Source of the DNA: Pogostemon cablin
Lineage: Eukaryota; Streptophyta; Magnoliopsida; Lamiales; Lamiaceae
Length of the DNA stretch: 64,000 nucleotides
Assembly: GCA_023678885.1 (NCBI GenBank)
Contig: CM042958.1
Coordinates: 15,246,852-15,310,851 of the forward strand
Direction: 5' to 3'
This document shows positions 1-11,977 of the stretch, piece after piece (positions within the stretch are counted from its first letter, which is position 1; each line of letters begins with the position of its first letter). The position numbers were made by a program, and so were the translations under genes. Under the pieces are notes generated by a model. That model worked only from the letters and a program-made list of their open reading frames with translations, had not been told where the DNA came from and made no database searches.

Positions 1-73
1 CGGAATTCGTGTTCCCATCCCTAATGTGCACATTCCAATTCCCAATTCTAACCCTAACCCTAATTATTCTTTG

Positions 74-1647
74 ATGGCATCTTCCCCTGTTTTATCCAAT
101 CTATACATGTCTGCTGATTTGGCTAGATCCGCCAAACCATCTGCTTATACGTATAGTGTGCCTCCATCGCCATCTGATGTTTTATATAGATGGCATTTAC
201 CGGATCCTAACACTATTGACGTATCTGGGGGTTCTGATTGTTCATCAGCTAAATCTAGGACAGTAGTGGTGTTGTTAGGATGGCTGGGTGCGAAGCAGAA
301 GCACCTAAATCGATATGCGGATTGGTATACCTCGAGAGGGTTTCATGCCATTACATTTACATTTCCGATGTCCGAGGTTTTTAGCTATCAAGTGGGAGGG
401 AAAGCCGAGCAGGATGTGGAGTTGTTGGTGAATCATCTTGCTGACTGGTTGGAAGAGGAGCATGGAAAGAATTTGGTTTTTCACACATTCAGTAATACCG
501 GGTGGCTAACGTAAGTGTCACTATCCTCGCCTCGTACTAATGAGGTCACTCAGCCGATTTGAGAGGGATATATTATCACTGTACTATGAATGGAATGAAA
601 AAGATCTTTGTTTTTGATGTATATCTGCTTTTTGTTGTAGATATGGAGTCATTCTGGAAAAGTGTCAGAAGAAGGATATTGATATAACAGGAAGAATAAG
701 AGGTTGCATTGTGGATTCTGCTCCTGTGGCATCACCTGATCCTCAGGTAATTTTGCTAGTTGAATCGAAAATGATAGAACATCGCTTGGCTGTATAACTA
801 ACATGCATGGACAAAGTATTCTAAAGACAATTTTTCATCATGTATGTGAAACTCCATTATCTTGCAATCATTCACATTTCTTGCCTTGGTTCTTTTTTTA
901 ATGTAAATAAAGTTTGTATTCTTGAAAAGCTGATGAGAAAGTAATAAAGTATCAGAGACATGCACATTTTTTTTTGCATTTGAAGTTTGCTTGGGTGTAA
1001 CTCAATTTTTCTATGACTGATTTTCTTGTGAATATAAATTACAACCATCCATTTTGACTTGCCTACTGCATCACTCTAGGTTTTTGCTTCTGGCTTTTCT
1101 GCGGCTTTTTTGAAGAAAAACAGTGTTGCTACAAAAGGTTCAGGTATTGAACTCGATTCAGATAAACCAATTGGAACCAGAACCTTCATTGAAGTCAAAC
1201 CAGCTTTACCGGAGGCAACTCTGCTTCTCGTTCTAGAGAAGGTCTTTGGAGTGGTTTTGAACCATCCTCCGATAAACAGGTGGTTATCTTTATGGTGGAC
1301 TTGATGCTTCCAAACTAGTTAATATCATGCAAATCTTATACAACTCTTTCAACTAAATTTGAGCTTTGATGAATCACAGGAGGCTTTCTGATGTGCTGAG
1401 CGTCTTGACATCCGAACAGCCGAGTTGTCCTCAACTATACATATACAGCTCTGCTGACAAAGTGATCCCAGCAGGATCAGTAGAGTCCTTCATAGAAAAG
1501 CAGCGTAAGAGCGGACTTGAGGTTAGAGCATGTAACTTCGTTTCGACGCCTCATGTTGATCACTTTAGGAATGATCCCAAACTCTATTCTTCTCAGCTCT
1601 CTCAATTTTTGGACGACTGTGTACTGACTTGCTGTAAACGTTCTTAA
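74..1647 (+). CDS. DUF829 / TMEM53-like alpha/beta hydrolase, four exons, start near left edge
   Basis: Exons are 74-510, 641-746, 1080-1279 and 1380-1647, all with GT/AG borders and continuous frame, giving 336 residues if the ATG at 74 is used. The product resembles the plant DUF829 (TMEM53-like) family, alpha/beta-hydrolase-fold proteins of unknown substrate. Seen: a hydrophobic strand followed by GWLGAKQKHL; a nucleophile-elbow-like FSNTG just before intron 1; an Asp in SSADKVIP; and a His in TPHVDHFRN near the C-terminus. These could form a Ser-Asp-His triad. The frame is open upstream of 74 to the window edge, and the only earlier start-like codon is a GTG at 26, so the true start may lie outside the window. 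Family call is confident; enzymatic role is not established here. Confidence 0.85.
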
Positions 1648-2250
1648 ACTGTCCTTTAATAAATCACTCAATTCTTTCTCTATTTGAGAATGAGATGGTA
1701 TATCTTGAATGATTGATTAGGTATTTTCATTTGTAGTGATATGTATATATTCGTCAGAATTTATATAATCATCTCTCTCATTTTTCTTATTCATGTAACG
1801 GACTTGCCTTAACCCATTAAAGATTGACCCAAGAGATTTGTGTACACTATTATTACTTTTCATAAAGCAGAATCACTTTTTATTTTGTCAAAATGTTATC
1901 GAGTTTTATCTATCTTACAAAATTCATTACGAGAAAATGTAAATAATCAACTGGTTTGGGAGTAAGCTTTAATTCATGGGACATTCTCACGGTAAGTTTT
2001 ATTTTTCTTCAGCAAGTATATTTATTGTGAAGATATAACGAAAAGGAGTATATTTTTTATTCAATTGTTTGTAAAATAATTTAATTGAATGGAGATAAGC
2101 AAAATTAAGTACTTGTAATACTTCATTTTGCAAAAAATCTCAATCATTATTATTATTTTTTTAAAAAAAAAAAGAACCACATTTTTTAAATTTTGGACAC
2201 CATTTATCTGTAGATTGCGACGCATCACACGATTATATTTGCGATTCCAC

Positions 2251-2348
2251 ACTCAATTTTTCGTGTGACCTAAACACAAATATATGGCTCCAGGGCATAA
2301 CTCAATTTTTCGTGTGACCTAAACACAAATATATGGCCCCAGGGCATA
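2251..2348 (+). repeat. 49-bp tandem duplication spanning the SINE 5' junction
   Basis: Two near-identical 49-bp units (2251-2299 and 2300-2348) each contain the flank, the 16-bp target site and the first 13-14 bases of the SINE (GGCYCCAGGGCATA). They differ at about one base. The first unit stops where the SINE would continue, so the duplication happened after or during SINE insertion. Confidence 0.85.
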
Positions 2349-2536
2349 GCTCAAGTGGTAGAGGGGAGGGTGGAAAGGTCTTCCAACTGAGCTTGGTAGT
2401 TGCAAAGTGGGGGTTCGAATCCTGCCTTTGGTATGAATTTGGACTCTTGCAAGCACAAGTTAAACAGTGAGCTCTCTCTATAAGCTACTTGAAGCACATC
2501 AGAGCGGTGTGGACACCTAATGCTGGGGTACACCAT
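2336..2536 (+). mobile_element. tRNA-derived SINE with 16-bp target-site duplication
   Basis: The body carries a pol III A-box-like TAGCTCAAGTGG near 2346 and a perfect B box, GGTTCGAATCC, at 2412-2422. The spacing is typical of a tRNA-related SINE head. The 16-bp sequence TAAACACAAATATATG flanks it exactly at 2320-2335 and 2537-2552, which is the hallmark of target-primed insertion. The element is about 200 bp and ends in GGGGTACACCAT, with no long poly(A) tail. I did not match it to a named SINE family. Confidence 0.8.
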
Positions 2537-3979
2537 TAAACACAAATATATGTATGTGATTTTACACAAACTTTTTTAATCAACATATATGCGATGAGCC
2601 AATGATTAAGCGAATATACCTGTGATGCTAGATGCGATTGTATATTAATTGCATAAATAAGAGGGGAAAAAATAAAAATTTTGCAGTTTTTTTTCATAAA
2701 AAATGCAATGACATTTTTCAAAATTAATTAGGGTATTTATATGTTTGTTATATATTTTAGTTTTAATTATTGATGAATATTTATGCAAAAAAGATATCAT
2801 AAAATTTTTCAAAAAGAAATCATAATTTTTATTTATTTTTATTAAGTATGGTCAATTTTTTGTATGAATTGGGACATTTAACAATACTATTACAATAGGA
2901 GTTGGCAGTTTTTTATTGGGAAAATTTTATATATTACTTATTATTATTTCGTTAAAATGGAGATTTGAGAAACATGTAAAGTTACCATTTTAAAAAATAT
3001 ATAATTTAAGTCTAATATAATTGTTTATTCAACAATTTAAAAAAATAAATTCAAATTTAACATAACTATTTATTTATTCAATTAAAATCTAATATAAGTT
3101 TATTTATATTGAAGAGTAAAATTCAATTTATATACCCTCAAATGTGAATTTGCTTCTATTGGTAAAATTTTAATATCGTTGTTAAATTGATTTACCAAAA
3201 AAATTAAAAAATAAATTATTGAATTTATTTATAATTGTTGTTCCAGAATTAAATTAATCAAAAAAAATTAAAATATGTTAAGAAAAAAATTATAGTAAAG
3301 TTAATTAATAAAAAAATAAATTAAAAATAAATCCATGAAATAAAAAAAATTAACAAAAATAATTTAAAAAATTATAATATTAACCATGAAAAATATTAAC
3401 AACTTAAACAAATCAAAAATTAAAATATAATAAAAAAAGTTAAAAGAAAAATAGAATTTGAAAATTTTTTATAAAAAAAAACTAATTAAAATTTTTGAAA
3501 AATATAAAAGAATCTGTATGAAATTAATTAATATAAATTTTAGAAAATATAATAAAAATAGAAAAAATTGATAACAAAAGAAATAAAATTAATCAAAAGA
3601 AAAGAAAAAGAAGTCATAACAAAATTAATTAATAAATTGTAAAATTACTAAAATAAATTAATAACGTAAAAACAAATTAAAAAATGACATACTAATAATT
3701 ATAAAGAACAGAATTAAAAACAAAAAAAAATTAAATAAAAGAATGTAATCAAAAGTGAAAACGTAACAAAATTAATTACAAAAATATTGTAAAATTAACC
3801 ATGAAACAAAAGATAATTATTTAAAAATTCAAAAGATAAAAAAATTACGTACTAACAATAAAAAAAACAAAAATAAAACAAAATAAATAAAAACACAAAA
3901 AATCAAAATATTACTTACTAACGGTTAAAAAAAAACATAACTAAATCAAAACAAATAAATAAATAATCAAAAGAAAATA

Positions 3980-4232
3980 CTTCATTCATCCCATTTTAAT
4001 CTTTACATATTTTCAATTTGTGCGTCTCATTTCAATCTTTACATTCCTTTTTTAGTAAATGTGATCCACACAAATTAATTATTTTTCTCTCCATGAGCCC
4101 ACACATCGCACTAATATACTAATTTATTTTACATTAAAATATTATTTATCTACCTCACTACACATCAAAATACTACATTCTTTAATCTACGTACAAAAAG
4201 CAAATATAAAATTTGAAACAGGACATAGGAAG
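3980..4232. mobile_element. Degenerate Stowaway-like MITE
   Basis: The left end is CTTCATTCATCCCATTTT after a TA. The right end is ACAGGACATAGGAAG followed by TA. These are diverged versions of the plant Stowaway TIR CTCCCTCCGTCCC. Length is about 253 bp, within the Stowaway range. Confidence 0.5.
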
Positions 4233-4651
4233 TATAAAAAATATAAACGAAACAGTAAGAGAAATATAATCAAAAGTGAAATCATAAAAAAATTAATTAA
4301 AATTGTAAAATTAACCATAAAAAAATTAATTATGTAAAAAAAATTATAAAATTACATACTAACAATTAAAAATATAAAAGAAAAAATAAAAATTAATCAA
4401 TTCTAAGAATAATATAATTAAAAACGGATACATTTCTTTAGAATTAAAGTTTGAAGTGAATAAATTATGTACGTAGAATAATGAATAAAGAGTTTTATTT
4501 ATAGGTGGAGAATGGATAAATTTTATAAATCCTAAAATAAATATATGTGTTTATCTATATGTATTTATTATCTAATTTTGATTTGATAATATCATATTCA
4601 AATCTTAAAATAATATATTTATTTATCTATATTAAAATTTAATTAATATTT

Positions 4652-4805
4652 AAAAAATTGAGATTAATTCTTATGGCGACACCTCATCAAAATAAAATTC
4701 TCCTTTAGTATATTTTTAATAAATAATTAAAAAATTGAGATTAAAAATTGAGATTAATTCTGATGGCGACATCTCATCAAAATAAAACTCTTCTTTAGTA
4801 TATTA
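4652..4805. repeat. Two-copy direct repeat upstream of NDUFB7
   Basis: A block starting AAAATTGAGATTAATTCT, then TGGCGACA and CTCATCAAAATAAAA, occurs at about 4655-4720 and again at about 4744-4805 with a few differences. It lies 120-270 bp upstream of the probable NDUFB7 transcription start. Confidence 0.7.
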
Positions 4806-5006
4806 AAGATATTATTAACCAAATAAAAAAAAGAGAGAGAAAGAATGAGACTAAAACGGTGTCGTAACAATACATTTTCGCAACACTCAGTTTCACCCAA
4901 ATACTACCTCTACGAGACTATATAATGAATATCGCGAGCCATTTTTACAGTTTGGTCTTGCAAAATCTACAAGTTTGTTCATAAAATTCTCAATAATTGA
5001 TCTGAG

Positions 5007-5660
5007 GTAAGAGTTCGCTAAATTATTATATCATTGAGTCTACGAATATCTCTTTTTCAATTTGTTTCTCCATCCACTCTTCGTTTTACCTCACCCTAGA
5101 TTGTCCACTCTTAATGTGGTTTTATGGTTTTCGATTGGTCTCTTCCTACTTCGTTTTTTTCTCATTAAGATATTTTGCGATTTCTATTTCAAGATTTCCT
5201 TTGAACAATTTTAGTCAGGGAATAAGTTGAGTGGTTAAAGATTTGGCAAGGATTATACTCATCTGCAGCTTTAGAATCTGCATTGATAAGTTTTTTTGTG
5301 TATTGATTGATTATTTTTGGTTGATGAGTAATGGTAAATTTGTATGTTAGATTCATTAGTGAAATACTAATTTGTTAGGAATAATGTAACTTAGGTATGA
5401 ACTATATTGAAGTTTTTGATTTTGTTACCAGTTATGTCTTACTAGTTTGATGTTCAAAGAAAGGCTCGGTCTTTTGGAACGCTCAATGCTTCTAAATACA
5501 TCTCAAAATTGTATTTCGAATAAGTATTTAGCCTCTGTTTTATGGATAGAAACTGATGTTGTAACTTTAGATCCGGGGATGTGTTGTTCTGGTACTCTGC
5601 TCCTTTCAGTAATGGATTTCTTATCAGTGATACGTTTTTACTGATACTGTTTTAAGGCAG
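5007..5660 (+). other. Probable 5' UTR intron of NDUFB7
   Basis: There is a donor at 5007 (TCTGAG|GTAAGAG) and an acceptor ending at 5660 (TTTTAAGGCAG). The remaining leader of about 35 nt runs to the NDUFB7 ATG at 5696. No long coding frame fills this stretch. It is inferred from splice signals only. Confidence 0.55.
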
Positions 5661-5695
5661 GGCTCAGGATCTCGCTACTTTTCATTATTGCTTCA

Positions 5696-5998
5696 ATGGA
5701 GGTTCCGGGCTCATCAAAGAAGATGATAGCGACGCAAGAGGAAATGGTGGAAGCGAGGATTCCAATTCCGTACAGAGACCAGTGTGCCCATTTGCTCATT
5801 CCCCTCAACAAATGCCGGCAAGCAGAGTTCTACCTCCCATGGAAGTGCGAGTCTGAGCGCCATACCTATGAGAAGTGCGAGTACGAGCTTGTTATGGAGC
5901 GGATGCTTCAGATGCAGAAGATCCGTGAGCGCGAAGCCCAATTGAAGGCGCACTCCTCACAATCAATTCCCCTCACTCCTAAAACTGCCAATGCTTGA
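5696..5998 (+). CDS. NDUFB7: NADH dehydrogenase 1 beta subcomplex subunit 7 (complex I)
   Basis: A single-exon frame of 100 residues, typical length for plant NDUFB7, an accessory subunit of mitochondrial respiratory complex I. It carries a CHCH domain with twin CX9C motifs: Cys30-Cys40 (in DQCAHLLIPLNKC) and Cys51-Cys61 (in WKCESERHTYEKC). These are the disulfide-forming pairs of intermembrane-space proteins imported by the Mia40/Erv1 relay. The basic, charged C-terminal half ends in PKTANA, as in Arabidopsis NDUFB7 (established knowledge). No cleavable presequence is apparent, as expected for a CHCH protein. The ATG at 5696 gives the family-typical N-terminus. Probable UTR introns lie on both sides. 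Confidence 0.95.
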   Translation: MEVPGSSKKMIATQEEMVEARIPIPYRDQCAHLLIPLNKCRQAEFYLPWKCESERHTYEKCEYELVMERMLQMQKIREREAQLKAHSSQSIPLTPKTANA

Positions 5999-6032
5999 TT
6001 CGAGATTGTGATGATGATGAATAATCTTAAAG

Positions 6033-7960
6033 GTGAGTTGCTTTTTTTGTTTTTTTTTGTTTTTAATTTGGTGTTCTCTCTCTGTAGTGACTGAACTAGC
6101 AATAGGATGTTTTTGCTTTGAATTTCTGAATCATGGACTTCTCCTTGAGGGTTTTAACTTGTATTAAATATATGATGCTGATGGTGAATGATCTTATCTG
6201 GCAACATGCTTATTCTTTCCCTTGATTAGAAATTGAAATGTGTTCTAAAACTCCTGATAATTGAAGAATGTGCTGATGATCAATTATTTTTGCTTGTTAT
6301 GTGCTTATTCCTTCATTAGCCTATGCGTTGATGTTGTGCTTTCTTTATTTATGTTTTCTTTAAACAGAAATGCGGAAATCACCTGCATTGTGCATGTCCA
6401 AATTGTTAATTATGTCAGTCCCTGCAATATGACATGATATTATGAATCTATATTAGATTACTGGCTTAAATAACAACAGAAAAAATTGTTGAGTAAATTA
6501 GTTTAGTATATTCATGGTACATGAATTAACAGCAAAGATGTAGCTTGAAATGTAATATTAATATTAGAAAATATTTATAGGGGCTACTGTAGTGTGAGAT
6601 TGTTATTTAAGAGTTATATATTGTAATGTCATTCTGCTTGCTTATTGAACGGACTTGTTCACCACCTTTTAAAATCTTGGACTTTTGTTGATATTTTAAA
6701 ATGGCTAACTGAGGTTACTAGAATCCATGATGCAGATAGTGTCTTCAAAATATAGTATTGATAATACAATCTCCTATCTGTTTATATTTGTGTGAATACA
6801 TAGTTGCAGTATGTAAAGAAAGCATGGAGAACTTTCTTACAAGAACTTTTAGAAAAAAAAATAAAGGCTGTTGATGGGTAAATCTGTCACATCTGAATTT
6901 CCTCTCCTTTGCACTATGTAGACTTAATTTTCAGCCTTTTAAAAACAAACCACTCTGCTACTGCATCCCCTCTGAAGATATGGGAATTGTATCATCCATC
7001 CCAAGCAACAACCTTATACTGCAAGAATATAGTTTATAGCCTACAGACCCCTTGTCAATATTCTTTAGTTGTGAAATGTATCAACTGCATCAAATTTTCA
7101 TTCTAACACCATCTATTGCACAATCTAGAGATGTTAAACAGAACCCATGGTTCAGGTGAGTTGGTGAACCCAATAGAAGTATCTAGTAATGGAAAGATTA
7201 ATAATCTTAGAGTGCTCCCCCACGTTTTTCCTGGTTTTGTTATGGATCGCTTCTTCAAATTTTGTCCAAAGTATCTTTCATTGTGCACTAAAGATGTTAA
7301 ACTTGCTGTGTTTTTTTGTTTATGTACATGACCATGAAAACTCCATTAGCCTGTTTACAAGTAAATCACTAGCCATGTATAACCTTCAACAAAAATCTTG
7401 AATATAACCATAACATACTATGTGTGTTTGGTGTGGATGACAATTTGAAATTAAAGTGTATCTTGAGGTCATTTGATTGAGGTTGCATTTCCATTTCTGG
7501 GTGGTGCAAGTTATTGTGGAACGAACTAAAATGTAAAGTGTGAAGATAATTGTGGGACCGGGTCGGTGGAGTAGTGTTATTTGCCCCTCTATCTCTCACC
7601 ACCTACTCACCCTCTCCTCATATCTTGCATATTACTAATGAATCTTGTGAACTGAAATTTTGAGACTCATTTCTCTGTATATTTGTTTATCTCTGGATCA
7701 TTGGGAAAATGACTTGATGTTACTGTCTCCACTCTCATGATGATAATGTAATGCTATACTTGGACATTTTTGCATATAATTATGATGTTCTATTATTGAA
7801 TTTTCTGTTTTTCGTGATTTTCCTTACCTGCCAGTTTGTTAAGTATCAATTTACGCATTTGTTCAGCATCATTTCGTACTGATGCTGTATCAAATAAAAG
7901 TGTGCATACTTGCTCATGGTAGTTTTCCTTATTAATTCTTACACACCTTACAATTGCCAG
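6033..7960 (+). other. Possible 3' UTR intron of NDUFB7
   Basis: A strong donor (TCTTAAAG|GTGAGTTG) lies 34 nt after the NDUFB7 stop. A matching acceptor (ACAATTGCCAG) ends at 7960, with no coding frame of note between. If real, the 1.9-kb stretch is a 3' UTR intron. The alternative is plain 3' flanking DNA. Confidence 0.4.
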
Positions 7961-9075
7961 GAAGAAGCTGGAAGTGTTTGCAGTGAATGAAAGTGGATGA
8001 GTTATGTAAAACTTTTCAGTGCTAATTGTTCAATGACAATGAAATTGACTTTGGTTATCCAGAATTTCCATGGTAAACCAGTTTGTAATAAATTTAATAC
8101 TCTCTGTGCTTCATTTGACATTTTTCCATCATTTTACCAAATATATGATGCTTTGTTGCTTTCTCATGTCTGTTATTAGAACAAGTATTCTTATTGCTTC
8201 CAATAATTTGAATTCTTAAAATAATTTTATACTGATCGAATTATCATTCAATTTGAATTAGAAATGAAAAGGAATACAAATCAAACCTTTACACATTCTA
8301 TTTGCAAGTAACAATTCACTTCCTTCATTTTCAATTGGGCCTTGGAAAACAATTATAGGCCTCTTTAATTCCAGAATCAGGAAGTCCTAGAAGGGAAGCC
8401 CATGAATTTGATTCTCAATCCAACGTTATTCTCAGCAAATATTTGCAAATACCAATTTTCTACAAGACATTCATTTAGAAACTATTTTCACAAGCACTAC
8501 ACGACCAAAAAAAAAAAGTCTTAAAATGACTAGTTTACAAGATTATGGAGCTGATGGAGATCAAATCAACATAAAATAAACCTGATCTGAAAAACATGTA
8601 AGAATCACTGGTTATCAAGTGTGTACAGATAGGTGCCAACAATTGTTTGGCATCACCTGAGGGGCTAACTATAGTTGATATCGGATTCTTCGTTGTGAAC
8701 CGCTCTGTAATCTCAAGAATGCCGCTTCGTGAACCGCTCTGTAATCTCTCAAAAATGCGGTGCTTCGTTGAATGCATTTTTTACTAAAAATGTTATCAGT
8801 TCTTACTTGTGAGACAGTGTGATGCAAGTTTTTGATTTTTTATGCATAATTGAAAATAATTAAATATTTATTGTCAGTGATCAATGCAAAATTAATTAAG
8901 CTTTATGAATTTATTTGTATTTATAAAAAAATAAAAAAAAAATTCTTAAATATTTACTATGGAAAATACAATTAAAAAAACAACAAATTTAATATTAGCA
9001 AATTAAAAATATATTAGGTCAACATATCTCTTTAATTTACTAATTAATATAACTATTAAATAAATAAATAAATAA

Positions 9076-9117
<42 letters not shown>

Positions 9118-9663
9118 GATAAAATGTTAAATTAATAAATTATATAAACCCAAAATATTACTCAAAATCTTTGTAATTTTAATATATTCTGGATATAGAT
9201 GCAGATAAAATCCATTTTGAATTTTCTGATCAATATTTTCACACATAATTCAAACCCTCCCAAAACTGGGTAGGGTCATTCTGAAATTTCCCAAATGGAG
9301 TGGGTCAATTTGCATTGCCATCAGTATTCAGTAGTTAGACTTTAAATCCACTAATCACTTATTTAAGATCATTTGGAAAAATACAAAAATAGATTTACAT
9401 GAAAAAAAAAGTAATAATAATAATAATGGTGAGGAAATAGAGAGAGTTAAGAGTTTTGAAGGAGAGCCATACAATGAGGTGAGAGGCTAGAAGACATCAT
9501 CAGAAATCTAATCCATTCTCTCTCTCACACTCACTCATCCACCCCAAAATACTCAACCCCATATCCACCGTATCTCCTCTCTTTCACAAAACTAAACACC
9601 ACCACAACTCTTACATTACTTAAACTACTTATTTTCCTCTACTGATTCTGTTGTTGCAAGAAC
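7961..9663. other. Intergenic region and GAPA promoter
   Basis: No gene is recognised. The stretch contains a 34-bp tandem duplication near 8696-8750 (GTGAACCGCTCTGTAATCTC twice), an ATT/TTA microsatellite, and a pyrimidine-rich CT/CA leader (about 9500-9660) just before the GAPA ATG that is probably its 5' UTR. Confidence 0.55.
9077..9116. repeat. (TTA)n microsatellite
   Basis: About 13 uninterrupted ATT/TTA triplets, preceded by AAAT-type repeats. Confidence 0.95.
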
Positions 9664-11255
9664 ATGGCTTCTGCTGCTCTTTCATCTCTCCAGGTCACGC
9701 CACTTCTCCCTTCTCATCTCTATCTCTACATACACACACTATATATACATAGAGAGAGTGTGTAGTGTGTGATGATATCTGTATGTATATGTATATTTGC
9801 AGGTGGGATGCAGCAAGGGATTCTCTGAATTTGCTGGGCTTCGCAGCTCCTCAGCTTCTCTACCATTTGCCAAGAGGGCCAATGATGATTTGGTCTCTCT
9901 TATTGCCTTCCAAACATCTGTAGTGAGTGCTCCAATCACCTCTTTATTGCTACTTAAGCTAAGATGTGTGTGTGTTTGTGTGTATGCATGTATATGTGAG
10001 TATGTGATGCTATATATATATATACTAGGTTGGTGGAGGGAAGAACAAGAGGGGAGTAACGGAGGCGAAGTTGAAAGTGGCCATCAATGGATTTGGTAGG
10101 ATTGGGAGGAACTTCTTGAGGTGTTGGCATGGGAGGAAGGACTCTCCTTTAGATGTCATCGCCATTAACGACTCTGGAGGTGTCAAGCAAGCCTCCCACC
10201 TCCTCAAGTACGACTCCACCCTCGGCATCTTCGACGCCGACGTCCAGCCCATCGGCACTGACAAAATCTCCGTCGACGGCAAGGTCATCCAAGTCGTCTC
10301 CAACCGCGACCCCCTCGGCCTCCCCTGGAAGTATGCACCATACTATCGTATCATAATCATATCATATACTATACAATCAATGAGAAGAGAATAATGAGAA
10401 TGAGATGACTACAGGGACTTGGGTGTGGATCTTGTGATCGAAGGAACCGGTGTGTTCGTCGACAGAGAAGGTGCCGGGAAGCACATCAAAGCCGGAGCTA
10501 AGAAGGTGCTCATCACCGCCCCCGGCAAGGGTGACATCCCCACCTACGTCGTCGGCGTCAATGAGGGCGACTACAGCCCTGATGAAGAAATCATCAGCAA
10601 TGCTTCCTGCACCACCAACTGCCTTGCTCCTTTTGTCAAAGTCCTTGATCAAAAATTTGGTGTGTAATGTTAACTAAAGGGGATGGATGTTAGTATTATG
10701 ATGATGATGATGATGATGGTGATGATTTGATTGTATGGTTGAATGTGTGTAGGTATCATCAAGGGAACCATGACCACAACACACTCCTACACCGGAGACC
10801 AGAGGCTTCTCGACGCCAGCCACCGTGATCTGAGACGTGCGCGTGCTGCAGCGCTCAACATTGTGCCCACCTCGACCGGTGCTGCCAAGGCTGTCGCCCT
10901 CGTCCTTCCCCAGCTCAAAGGGAAGCTCAACGGCATTGCCCTCCGAGTTCCCACGCCCAACGTATCGGTCGTGGACCTCGTTGTTCAGGTCGAGAAGAAG
11001 ACGTTTGCTGAGGAAGTGAATGCTGCATTCAGGGAGGCTGCGGATAAGGAGCTAAACGGCATCCTGTCCGTGTGCGACGAGCCCCTCGTCTCGGTCGACT
11101 TCCGTTGCAGCGACGTGTCCTCGACCGTGGACTCTTCACTCACCATGGTCATGGGAGATGACATGGTTAAGGTGATTGCTTGGTATGACAATGAGTGGGG
11201 TTACTCACAGAGGGTGGTTGATCTGGCTGATATTGTTGCAAACAACTGGAAATGA
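9664..11255 (+). CDS. GAPA: Plastid NADP-glyceraldehyde-3-phosphate dehydrogenase subunit A precursor
   Basis: Five exons: 9664-9693, 9803-9922, 10029-10330, 10415-10659 and 10753-11255. They total 1200 nt and 399 residues. The enzyme reduces 1,3-bisphosphoglycerate with NADPH in the Calvin-Benson cycle (EC 1.2.1.13). Residues 1-63 form a Ser/Ala-rich transit peptide, and the mature protein starts near KLKVAINGFGRIGRN (Rossmann NAD(P) site, about 64-78). The catalytic Cys216 is in SNASCTTNC. The protein ends in DIVANNWK with no cysteine-bearing C-terminal extension, which makes it A rather than B subunit; regulation would be through CP12 and GAPB partners (family knowledge). Exons 3-5 are rich in C-ending codons, unlike neighbouring genes. 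The transit peptide is split by two short introns. It is convergent with the PTPA gene. Confidence 0.97.
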
Positions 11256-11977
11256 TCGACACTTCCCTTTCTTTCTTCCCTTTTTATTCATTCTCATGTT
11301 TGTAGATTCTTATTTCCTTTTGGGAATTGTAATGAGGAAACAAACAATTTTTCATCCTCCATATCAAATAATCAACAGGGTTGATAGGGGCTATTCTTCT
11401 GCTAGTATATGTATACATCCTAAACAATTTTCTTGGTTTTCTCTACTTTTGATTCTCACTTCAAAATCATGAACTCAGTTTTAGTTAACTTTCTGGTTTT
11501 CTTTCCAACATTCACTTTAAAATCATGAATTTGGATCCCTAGTTGTACTCAACACCAGTATATAAATAACCAATTCAAACCACCTTGATATTGGATAACC
11601 CCAATCATCCATGCTCATACACTTCAAGATCTTCAAGATCTACATAAAATACAGACTACGTATACGACCATGTTTGCATGAAGGGATTTCTGGCAATGTA
11701 AAAGATAGCTACGACATAGATTAGGGGGCATTCATAATTTCAGCAACCAAACGTATACTGAGATCTAGAGAATAAGCTCTAGTCCCAGTAATGTACATGA
11801 TAAATCACTAATATAACATTGTAACAACAAAGGCACCATGATTCCAGAGCATTCTAAAACTGCAGGCTTTCGTATCGTTTGATTCCTAGAGAAATGCAAT
11901 AGCAGGAGACGAACAATCAAACTTTGTACACCACTGATACGTTGATCACGATTCAGAAGCAATCTGCCTACTGCCTC
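11256..11977. other. Convergent 3' flanks of GAPA and PTPA
   Basis: No coding sequence is seen. It holds the 3' UTR of GAPA (T-rich, to about 11.5 kb) and, from the other strand, the 3' UTR of PTPA. A short direct repeat of CATTCACTT/TAAAATCATGAA type occurs around 11450-11530. Confidence 0.6.

Larger units (their letters stand above)
1648..4850. other. Intergenic, SINE plus A-rich degenerate repeats
   Basis: No gene is recognised. The stretch holds the 3' UTR of the hydrolase gene, a tRNA-derived SINE (2336-2536), and from about 2900 to 4650 extremely AT-rich, strand-asymmetric (A-rich on +) sequence. In that part similar blocks recur in degenerate form (near 3600, 3750 and 4270: AATCAAAAG, then an AAATTAATTA run, then TTGTAAAATTA). 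A degenerate Stowaway-like MITE lies at 3980-4232. Confidence 0.6.

Noticed and set aside
2336..2536. Functional tRNA gene at the A and B boxes
   Set aside because: The sequence between and around the boxes does not fold as a tRNA. The 16-bp flanking duplication shows it is a SINE.
5447..5644. 65-codon frame upstream of NDUFB7
   Set aside because: It lies within the probable 5' UTR intron and has no similarity to any family I recognise.
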